Assembly: GCF_000327385.1 (NCBI RefSeq)
Contig: NW_008708379.1
Location: 29,716-93,715 of the forward strand
Direction: 5' to 3'
DNA length: 64,000 nucleotides
Source of the DNA: Lottia gigantea
Taxonomy: Eukaryota; Mollusca; Gastropoda; Lottiidae
Shown here: positions 40,899 to 51,400 of the stretch, piece by piece
How positions within the stretch are numbered: position 1 is the stretch's first letter
How the letters are laid out: each line of letters begins with the position of its first letter
The notes under the pieces: model-generated
Databases searched by the model: none
The model's input: the letters and a program-made list of their open reading frames with translations, nothing else
What the model was told of the DNA's origin: nothing
Program-made: the position numbers and the translations under genes

Positions 40899-41921
40899 AT
40901 GGGTTTTAAAGGTACAGTATCACAAGAGCAGTATTCTACAGTTTACAAAGTCTCCAGCGTTGCATCAATTGTATTCTGTGTTTTAGCGTTTTTCTGTAAT
41001 TTGGCATCGTTACATATTTTTTCGAAGAAACGATTCGTAATGCCACATGCTACACGAAAATTTATGAGAGGTTTATGCGCCAGTGAAATTGTGTATGTAC
41101 TATTGAATTTATTGAATGAATTTTTAATTCATGCTCTTGGGGAGGAACACTATTCTTCAGAATTCTATCTTAAAGCTGCTATGTTTTTTATTACGCCCAT
41201 TGGAACTGTTGCTAGAAAATTTGGCTTCGCCGTCACGTTAGTTGTATGCTGTGAGCGTTATATTGCCATCGGATACCCATTGTTAGCTCGTACGTTTAAG
41301 TTTATTAAGCATCCGCGAATTTTCATGTTGATACTTTTGTTGGTCATATTGTCGTTTCATTCCTATATATATTTTGGATACGAAGTGAAAAGAGTGAACA
41401 GTACAATGGCAAATGAATTTATGATTGCGCAATCTGAGAGCCAAAGAATCCGACCAAAACTTTATGGAGCCCTGGCTTTATCCGGAAACGTTTTTGCCCA
41501 TGTGGCTCTCTTAGGATGCCTATTGGTAAATATTTTGATGCTGATATCTCTGAAGAAATGGGCGATTACAAGGCGATCTTTGAACTCAACGATAGCCCAA
41601 GAGAACGAACACACGTTTATCATTCTTTGTTCAACACTTTTCTTTATATTGTTGTCCTATCCGACCTATGTTAATTCTTTGCTGGATAAATGTGTTCGTA
41701 ATTACGGCATGTTTGTTAGTGAACGATATCTTTTCATGTCCGCCGTAAAAATTGGGTTGGTGTTAGAGATAGCCAGTAATATTTCAAATTTCATATTTTA
41801 TTTATTGGTGTGCCGTATGTTCCGACAGGAAATATTGTATATGATGCGCTGTAAGAAGCCACCTGACGTGGGACGAAATACCAGTAGGACTTTGTCGTCA
41901 AACGTTTCAATCTACATGTGA
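40899..41921 (+). CDS. Rhodopsin-type G-protein-coupled receptor, single exon, orphan
   Basis: 340 residues, intronless, seven hydrophobic segments. TM1 has the conserved Asn (FFCNLASL, N34). TM2 has Glu (E63) where most members have Asp 2.50. TM3 ends CCERYIAIGYPL, a clear E/DRY motif (E119-R120-Y121). TM6 contains FFILLSYPTYV, and TM7 reads ISNFIFYLLVCRMFRQEI, a variant of NPxxY without the Pro. No cysteine occupies position 3.25 (Met95), so the usual extracellular disulfide appears to be missing. The pattern resembles expanded lophotrochozoan peptide-receptor-like orphans near the FMRFamide-receptor group; the ligand is unknown. The start ATG opens the frame with a short N-terminus of ~17 residues before TM1. 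The C-tail is basic then Ser/Thr-rich. It sits inside the WAP cluster without an obvious functional link. Confidence 0.85.
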   Translation: MGFKGTVSQEQYSTVYKVSSVASIVFCVLAFFCNLASLHIFSKKRFVMPHATRKFMRGLCASEIVYVLLNLLNEFLIHALGEEHYSSEFYLKAAMFFITPIGTVARKFGFAVTLVVCCERYIAIGYPLLARTFKFIKHPRIFMLILLLVILSFHSYIYFGYEVKRVNSTMANEFMIAQSESQRIRPKLYGALALSGNVFAHVALLGCLLVNILMLISLKKWAITRRSLNSTIAQENEHTFIILCSTLFFILLSYPTYVNSLLDKCVRNYGMFVSERYLFMSAVKIGLVLEIASNISNFIFYLLVCRMFRQEILYMMRCKKPPDVGRNTSRTLSSNVSIYM

Positions 41922-42395
41922 AGAAAACAACGGTAGCAACGATAATAATGATGGAGAAATGTCCGTTTGGGTTTTAAAGTGATCAAATTGTTCCAAATCT
42001 TCGAAATATAGAATTCAAATCAAACACGTTATAATAACCAGTATTATTTAGAAGATTCACGCTACGAATTATCGCATTATAATCACCATTAGTATATTAT
42101 CGTATTGACTAGTGAAAGGTGTAAATTGCGATAACATATAACATATAAATATTTTTGGACAAAATATTGATTTATCCTTAACCTTGTAAAACATATATCC
42201 CCACACAATAATGCGATGATGTCAACCTAAACAGATGAAAATATATTTCCAAACTGTAGCTAAAATTATAGTAAAATCTTTTAAACGTTTTCGATTTTAG
42301 TTACATTTTTTTCAGCGAAGAGACAACTTTGGTGATATTCGTAATTTTCATAAACTGCTGAAAAGCTATTTGTTGCAAGAAACTGCACGGTATGT

Positions 42396-45300
42396 TTATT
42401 TCCTCTTTTTAGAGGAACAATCAACAACATTACCAGACGAATCATAAAACACGGCATTACATCCTCCACAATAGTCAGATCTGAAATTATAAAATTATAA
42501 ACAACATTTATCTGCTCGTTGCTGACGCAGACATTTTGATAAGATATTTTGAATTACGGTTTATTTTGTCAGTTATGAGTAACCATTTTGTTAAATGTGT
42601 ACACTAAAAGTAAAGTGGCCATATATCAATTAAATATCGGTGACGTCTGAAATCCATTGCTGAATCAAAAAGCTGTTAATATGGAAGTTAAAATAAAAGT
42701 TGCTAACTTACACGCAATAAGTATCAGGTACTGAACAGTTAGCTACAGTGCAGGGATCAACCAAACAATTAACTAGTGGTTTATCGTATGGACATGTTCT
42801 ACCTATAAATAAATAAAATATCTGATAAAATGCCTAGAGGATTGACATTAAGGACGAGCTTTACTGTTTAGAGATTGAGAAAATCTAGTTATGACGAAAT
42901 CGCTTAGGGTCCTTTTTAACTTGACACACACGGAGTTCTCAAACACCAAGAGTAATTTCTTTTCAAATTCTAAGAGCACAGCATCACCTTCTCAAATTAA
43001 TTGATCATACTTTGGTTATAATGCATAACCTTTTAATACATCCTTATTGAAATGAACTGTTGTACTTTGTTTCTGTTCCTAATATGTCACGCAATGTGTA
43101 ATGAGGGAAAAATCTGATTTTGTCAGACAATACTCTCATGCAACATTTTTTTTTATTTCCCGATATTGTGGGATCTTTCAGTGGTGAAAGGGCTCAAGCT
43201 TATTGTTCAGACGACCAGAAACTTTATTCCATCCATCACTGAAAAAACCATGCAGCATCGCTGAAATGAATCCGTCTTATATAATTATATTTAACGTCTG
43301 AAATTCAATAATAAACCTCAACTCACACTGACACAATAGGCAACCATCTTGATCTCTTTTTTGCCCATATTTGCATTTGATCTGCGCACCATTGCATGGA
43401 TCGTACGGGCAGTCTAAAATGTAAACATACAGATTATGCTCGGATGCAAATCGACATGGATAATCTGTACAAGCAAGATAATTCCATCCATCAAAAATCA
43501 TTAGAATGGCAAAATCTGGAGTAAAGGTAGTATAGTAGTGACCTATCAGCACACTCGTTGTGAACGTTATGACGGTTTGAATGGTTATTTATTCTACCTG
43601 CAAATAAAGTGTACCGTACTACTAGTGGTATATGTTTTGTATCGACAACAGGTATGCACAAATATGCATAAATATAAGTACCTTCGTTATCAGGTTCTAC
43701 ACAAACTTTACCACAATCTGAATCAGAACGACAGCATTTCAAATCACCATCACATCTCTGATCCACAGTGCATTCATCTCGCAGTGGACAATTTTCATCA
43801 AAGTCCTCAGGGCAGAAACCTTAAAAAAAAATAAAATTCCAAGATCTATGTTTTCGTGCTTGACTATTTTGTCCACGGGAATTCCTGGTCTAATTTATAG
43901 TTCAGCATAATTGTAACGATGTTGCAATGCAAATAAACATTTAGACGTGTAAAATATTGATCAGGGCAGTAGTCAGTTTTGATGCAATCTAATTAAAATT
44001 TGATTACAATATCGTATCTTTTTATTGTGTTCTTATATTTTAAGTCTCAATGGTAATCTAGCAAGTGTTAAACCAAAGGACTGTCCCAATGATTTTATTT
44101 TTTAACCAATCAACGCTTGTCATAGAACCCGTTTCTATAAGGAATTGTGTGACACCAAGACCTGAAGTAGAGCATTATGACAGCCTATTTGGGTTTCGGA
44201 AAGGGTTTTACATGTCACGCTTTGGTTAAAAATAACATTGAGACACGCCTTTGTAATTTGTAATTGTAAATCTAATTTCAATTAGATTTAATTTTGTGGC
44301 TTCAACAAAGCTCAAAGCAAGTTTTTCATAAGGATATATATTATCATAGTCTCTTCATGTTTGAGATATGAGGAATTACTTGCCCGGTTTGGGTTTAACC
44401 AACTGACATGTTCTACCACAAGGATTATCACAGCATTTCTTTTCTCCCTCACAATCTCCATCCTGTCCACAATCTGAGAACCAAAAATCACATAAAATGG
44501 CCTGGTCTACAGATGGACATGTACCTAAAACATCAAATTAAAATCAAAATTAGGTAGTGGTAATCGCGTACATTTTAGATCACTAAAATACACAACTACA
44601 ATACAATACCATAGGTTTGACAAATGAAATCTAAATCTTTCGTGGCAGTAGTAGTGATCTAAAAAATGCAGATATAGGCCTTACAATTATTGTAGTTTTT
44701 GCATACTTTCATCATAATTTATTCCTGATTCAGACTGAACGAAAGTGAAGGTGTTGCAAATGGAACTGTAAGATCTTCTAGTGTAGTATTTCGTTAAAAG
44801 TCGTTTAAAAATGAGGCATTTCAAACCCCTAAAGTTATACACTTACCAGGATTGACTATGATTTCATTGGATTTGACACAGGCCTTATCACAGGCTACAA
44901 AACAGCACTTCTCATCTAGTGGGCAATCACTGTCTTCGTTACATGAATATTCTTCTTCTACTGCCGGGCAGTCGATCCCCTCTGGTGAGAAGAATGGACA
45001 CGCTCCTATAATGTATAAAGTGTAAAAAAGCTTGACGGCGTAGTTGGCAAAAATAAAAGTTTGTTTGAGGTTTAGAAATCCACGTGAGTGCTACGTATTC
45101 CAATTTTCCAGATAATGTGAGTCAACACACTTGAAATGTTATTATTGAACAAATACGTACATACTGCATGGATCTTGACACTCATTCTTGGTATTGATTC
45201 TTGCAAATTGATATGAATAGTGGTTTGCGTCCATGTGGGCTATTGAAGACAGGTAACGCCATGCCGGGTGCAATGAGGGAAATTTTGTCAGGACAGCGAA

Positions 45301-47408
45301 ATTAGCCTGCTCTTTTTCTATTTCCAATTGTCGAAGGATCTTTAACGTGCACAGTTTACGGTTTACAGTACACGGTTTACTGTCCCATCCGAACGATTAG
45401 ACGCTTTTTCAATGCCAGCCCCTCTTACCTGCATCACTACAGGTTGAAACCGGGTTGAAAGTATTATCTCGACCTATGGTATTGATGCAGCAAATCTGAG
45501 GAAGATCATGATGACTTACCTTCGTGAACAATTGGTTTAGTGGTAGGTTTCCTACAAGTATTACCACAACCTGTCAGACAGCATTTCAAATTTCTTCTAC
45601 AATCACTATCTTTGAAACATTTATCAGCTCTTTTTTTACAATCACTTGGATCGAAAAATCGATACTTTGGACATACTCCTGAAATTTGTAGAAATATGAA
45701 TTTACTTGTCCAACAGAATGGTGCCATGGGATAATTGACTTCATTCCATATTCTTCATACTGTACCTATGATTATGCTATCGTCCTGAAGAGATTTTTTT
45801 TGCTAAAAGGTCAATTTCGTGATTGAGATCATCGTATCACGAATACGGGTTTTGACATGGTCCGAGGAAGTATGACGAATGGGGATGTTGTTTGGACACG
45901 ATGGTTTAAGATATACATGAAGATATTTTATCCTTGTCAGATGATATGGAAATTAAGATACAAATTCTCAAATGTGAAGCAAAGTAAGAAACAAAATGTG
46001 AAGCAAAGTCACAAAAAGTCGAGACGAAATGCTTATTCCTTGCTGTTACTTGTATTGCTGGGTCTGCGAGATCAACGAGATGGAAAAATAGATTATCAAA
46101 ACGACCTTACATTACTGTATGAACTAGTTTTATTTCAACTCACCCTTTTTTATATACACTGCGGATCGACATGATCTTCCGCAAGTGGTGGGGCAGCACA
46201 GTTCTTCACCATCATCAGAACAGTCATAGTCTGTATCACAACGATCCGTAAATACATCACAGTATGGATAAGGTAAGTCTGACTTTGGTAATGGACAGCC
46301 AACTAAACAGAGAAAAATGAATTAAAGTCTATAGAATATAACAATAGGATAAATCACAAATAATTTCATTGTTAAAATAGTGCTCAATATATCATTACAG
46401 AGCGATATAGAAATATTAAAACAGAACTTCAAACATGTTGTTATTTTCACGCAACTGATCTATTTCAACCTCTTTATCTGTAGCATAGCAAGTAGAACTT
46501 GTTCTCGTGTCTGCACTTCAAGTTCAATTTATAGCATAATTATTAATGATTTTTCTGTTATAAAATACATTTGATATCTATATTTAACAGAAATTTGAAT
46601 GAGTGTTGGTTCATAACCTTATAGATGCATGACGTTTGATGCAGAAGGTGGTCAAACAAGGAGACACTATTCAGCATTAAGAGCTCATTGTCTGAGCAAC
46701 GAAAAAAATTATTTGTTATGAGAATTGGAATGGCAGCCTCAAAATAGTACCGTTTGTCTTAGAATGTCTTTGCGTTGATAAAATATAAACAACATGAGCA
46801 ACATTGTCTTCAAAATTTAATTTACACAAGACAATTTCCATTTAAATTTTTTGGCTGAAATTTCTAGGATAGAAATGTGTTTCTTAACTACTAGTTTGTG
46901 GGTGATATTCCAATTCTCACTAAATAAAACTGAAAAAAAAACTTGAAGAAACTTTGCTTTACTAAGACAATAGTCAGTATAAGCGGAATAAAGAGATTCT
47001 TTAATGAATTTCAGAGGTTAAATGCAAGGATACAAAATTATTACCTGAGTAAGTTTCCGCTTGTTCTGCAAGGAAAAACAAATGACTTAATTAAAACCTA
47101 GACAAAAATACAGTAGCGAATCACTTCTAAATGAACACCAAAGAAACTAGTGCTGTATGCGTGAAGTAACCAATAAATGTTGATAATTCATGCCACAACT
47201 GTACAATTAACGTATAATTAAATTTGCCCCAAAGGCAATCGTGATAATGACGTCATAATCGAGGCATGAATTTTTTTCTAATTGCGGGAACCACAGAATC
47301 GGATTGGTGCAAATTGAAGCGATACCAATAAACATACAAAGATTAAAAACCTTTAAAATTCTTACCAACTACCAACAATGCAATCAACGTAAATACCACC
47401 GTCCACAT
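42396..47408 (-). CDS. WAP gene E: five WAP domains + antistasin-like + C-terminal 8-Cys domain, ten exons
   Basis: Exons (minus): 47408-47366, 47065-47045, 46302-46144, 45678-45520, 45005-44847, 44524-44384, 43819-43682, 43413-43327, 42802-42712, 42480-42396; 360 residues. Exon 1 is a signal sequence (MWTVVFTLIALLVV); exon 2 is a 21-nt microexon. Exons 3-7 each encode one WAP domain; three are exactly 159 nt. Exon 8 (87 nt) is an antistasin-like domain with six cysteines (CPYDPCNG...CKYGQ...GCLLCQC). Exons 9-10, joined in phase 2, encode the C-terminal domain NCLVDPC-x4-NC...YCGGCNAVFYDSSGNVVDC. The intron after exon 6 starts GCAAGT, a GC-AG intron, required by phase. The stop lies inside an AATAAA. 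Architecture matches gene G on the other strand, so the two are paralogues separated by inversion or old duplication. Antistasin-type domains are known protease inhibitors. Confidence 0.85.
43090..43190. repeat. Weak copy of the AATGAGGGAAA dispersed repeat
   Basis: Has TGTGTAATGAGGGAAAAA, TTTTGTCAGACA and GTGGGATCTTTCAG blocks in the order seen at 45,240. Located in a gene E intron. Confidence 0.35.
45240..45400. repeat. Dispersed repeat, AATGAGGGAAA / AACGTGCACA family
   Basis: Contains GCAATGAGGGAAATTTTGTC, GGATCTTTAACGTGCACAG and CGGTTTACAGTACACGG. Lies in a gene E intron. Related to 11,637-11,755. Confidence 0.55.
47270..47372. repeat. Partial foldback MITE abutting the gene E first exon
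   Basis: AATTGCGGGAACCACAGAAT, GGATTGGTGCAAATTGAAGC and AAACCTTTAAAATTCTTACC match the right arm of the element at 8885. Its end runs up to the splice donor of gene E exon 1 (minus strand), so the donor may lie in element-derived sequence. Confidence 0.5.
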
Positions 47409-48461
47409 GACTCGCTGCAACAAAAACTTTGAATTCTGAATATAAGATTATAGTAGTATAATATTGTCAATTTAACCTGCCGCCTAAGGCAAACTCTGTA
47501 GGAAGTAATATCTTATAAATAATCAATTTAAAATAAAAAAAAGAAATTTTTAATGGGCATATATATCAACCTTTTTTTCATAGCACAATTGTACTTTTTG
47601 ACAGCACAAGCCTAAAGTGACAATTAAGATCATTTTCAACAGCAAATCAAACTACAATTTATTCGAATTCAGAGGAAAAAATTAATACATTGAATAATGA
47701 ATCTATTTAAGGAAATAACCTTGTAACAAGATATGTCGTCCTACAGGACATAGAAGATCCGATTATAGTTCTACATAGCAAAAGAAATACCATTCTTCTT
47801 TAAGTCTCGAGATACGATGCACAATAACCTCTGTACATTACTTTTGAGGTATCGGCTTCGTGGTTTGGGTCAACTACTGCCAAAGATTTTTAAGTTTTTA
47901 CACATAGCCAAGTAAATGTATCGTACAACGACTTCAATTCAAGGGAGGTAACTGAAATTTAAAACTGAGTTAACATCTTTAAAGTCATCATGGTAGCAAT
48001 TTGCTAAAAAGACATTTCTCATTTCTGTACCCAAAAAATTTATCCTCGCCTGACACGGACGATATTGACACGAGAACGGCTTTCATTATTGGGAGGCAAA
48101 TAGAATTTAAATTTGAACTTATCATTTAAAAGTAATATTATTAGTTAGTCATTCACTGCTTCAAAAATCCATTTACATCGGGGGCAAATATATATTTGAG
48201 CTCATCACTTAAATATAATTTCAAAAGGGCTATCGAAAAAAAGTCTTGATTTTTTCTCTTTCAAACAAAGAATTTACGAATGACATGTGATACCTTAAAG
48301 TAATTGAATAAAAAGATACATATTCACACTAGTCCATCGATAAACAGTACATAAACCTGCAAATGGCAACTGATCTTTTTGTCAAAGGGCAAGACATTTA
48401 AGTAGATTTACTGAATAATTTGGTATTTACTATTTAGCATGGTTAGTCAGTTTAGACGTAC
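47409..48461. other. Intergenic region between divergent WAP genes E and F; no gene seen
   Basis: About 1 kb between the start codons of gene E (minus) and gene F (plus). It presumably holds both promoters. I see no convincing TATA box for either gene at the usual distance. Confidence 0.4.
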
Positions 48462-51400
48462 ATGATGGATATTATTTGGTGGATGTGTGCATTGGTTTTG
48501 TTTGTCGACGGTATTTCCACACAAAGTAAGTCATATGAATTATTTTGCATTTGCATCCAAACAATTTTGGAAAAATATAGAGTTGATAACAGCTTCATGC
48601 GTCATGTCTGATAGTGAACCGGGTTCATCAATCTTTCAATCTTATTTCAGTTACAATTGAAGTCTGTCCACAGCCGACCCCCACTGTAGGATTATGTAGC
48701 TCAAGGTCGACAAGAACAAGATGCACGTCGAATCTGCAGTGTCGACCAGGTAACTAGATTTTCTCCCTTTTCTTCCTCCGAAAGAATTCACTTTAAGCTT
48801 ATGATTTTGCACAGGTCATTTATAGAATTCAATTTTAAGTCACTGATTCACCATATTGTTCATTTTAGTCTTGAATATAATTATGTAAATAATCTTCAGA
48901 AGTACTAGAAATGTACGAAAAGTCCTTCAATCATCCGAATCTCCTTAGTAAATTGTCATTTGACACAATTGCACACTTGTTTATTATATTTATAGCAGGG
49001 TTTTAAGAAAAGACGAGCCGTCTTTTTAACTTTCATACTCGGATAATTCTGGACACACATGTATTTGAAGGCCCAAATTTCTCTGAATACTATTACTGAT
49101 TAGCTTATAAATCATGTCTGTTTCCAAACAAATAACAAACTGGTCCATTTGAGCGATAACGCCTCGTAATTTGCTGGTCAAAATAAACCAATATTGCGAT
49201 CCAAAAAATAAACTTTATCACGACAATCTGCGAATCAAATCAAATTATACATGTTCGTGATAATTCCCGTCAGATCTAGCAATATTAGTCAACGCAAAGT
49301 AGTCTCTATTAACCTTAAGCATCTAAAGGCGGTCTAGTTTAGAAATACAGTCGAATTCGTTGTATCTTATTTAACGATATGATAATTTTATTAGTGAATT
49401 ATTTTATACAGCAGTGGTGAGATCGCTCTACAATCTTCAATAGTTAATATAACGCTTTATATACGTTTTACTTAAAGGGAGAGAATTCTCTGCCATTTTA
49501 TTTGACCGTTGAGGGTACTTATGAAAATTTGTTAACTCCAATTTTGTACTTTAGCAATTCAATATCAAATTGGTAAGGAAATTGAAGACGATTACCCATG
49601 ATAAGTCTTCTGAGTACTGTAATTCGAAGCCTTGCACGGAGGTGCAATCAGTATCTATCAATAAAAGAGAATATCCCACAGACCCCTTTATCGAAGCCCC
49701 TAAATTACTGCCTATCTACCTACTGTCATGTAATACTCACTCTTTTCACTTCCTTCAACTCCATACCTATTATTCTCTCCGAATGCTCTACCCTTCTTCT
49801 CCGACGATGATAAATGTTTTCCACTTAGCACCGTCTTCCTTCCTTCCGCTTTCCTTTGATTCATCTTCTTCCACTTGTCCGTTCTTCCCTCTTTACTTTT
49901 CTCTCCCCTTTATAATACTCCTTGCTCTTCCCTGGCCTCTTTGTCATGTCGTATCAACTCTCACTCAATCGTCTCTACATTCGTGTCTCATGAGAATATT
50001 TGCCCTCTGTTGTCTCTATGGACCATTTAATTTAGAAATAGCGATCAATTATTCAATGTGATTGTTTAATTATAATATTATATCTATAATAGTCTACAAC
50101 CGATACATCGTGATTTTTTATGAAATGCGATTCAAAGTTAAATTCATTGGCCAAACTTTAAAATTCCAAATTTAAATCAAATGTTTCAATCTTAATTGAA
50201 GCCTAGTTTTGTTTTTAGGTTTCTTGTGTTGTTTACAAGGATGTGGTAGGATGTGTAAACCATCATTAACAGTACGTCAACATACCAGATCGGGTGAGAG
50301 ATCGACAAAACAAGGTTGAATAGTACGGGGGGGTGATAGTAGATGAAGGGGATAGTGTAAAGACTTGAAAACCCCGCATTGGGCACTGTCACACTAGCCC
50401 TGCCCAGTTCTTACGATGAATGTCGATAATGTCGATTTTCATTGAAGCTGCTTCGATTAATTCTTGGATCTCTAGTTTTTGAAAATATTCATCCAGACAA
50501 AATACAAATTTTGTAAAACTATACACAGCTGAACCATTCACGAGTCCATTAAGACATTGCCAGATATTGCCCTACACGGTATCAAAATACCCATGAAAAT
50601 TGGCATTAGACCTAGGACTATATGCCTGGCCCTAAACCCAGTTCCTATATCCAATCCGAATATCACGTCGAAAAAACAACGCTTCATTACAAGAAGTAAC
50701 ACTCCTTATTTAAATGGTAGACTAAGCAAAATCACCGAAGACTTGAGACAATAGTATAACCCCACGTCTAAAAGATATTAAGGTGGGTTCTGTAAGCGAT
50801 AGGCCCTTTGCTCCTTCTTGGATACGTTATTTTTTATTATAGGTGTTTGCCCTGTACCCCCTCCATTAACTGCTGTTATTTGTACACCAGAATTTCAGAA
50901 TGCTTGTAGATTAGACAGCGATTGTAATGCGGACTTCAAATGTTGTTACCATCCATGTGGCAGCAAATGTGTTTATCCCTTTCAACAGAGTAGGGTGCTG
51001 AAAACAGGTAGGGCTATGGATATTGCTAGCCCGAGCATCCTTTGCAAATGCTTTGATCAACCAATTTCCATCGATTGCAGTTCTAGCAAGGCAATCGAGG
51101 GCGATTTTATTTGAATTTGACCTGGCAATGTGACCTGGAATTCCATTAACGACATCAATAATATTACGCGTTTTTTATGTACTTTTGATGAAGAATCCGC
51201 TACTGTAACTGCATCATCGAATGCGCAACTTAAAGTGTGGACATAGGGTCTGGCTTTTAGTCCAACCATATTGAAAATACTGAATGTCTAGTCAGCGTTT
51301 CTAGAGTACGGCTTATTTACTCATAAAACAGGCTGGGGTATGTGTTCCTGAACTTATTAAATTTTACTAATTCAGTTCAAAATGACGTCAAAAAAAGTAA

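Noticed and set aside
49570-50061. 163-residue plus-strand frame
   Set aside because: Pyrimidine-rich low-complexity intron of gene F; no domain, signal or splice context.
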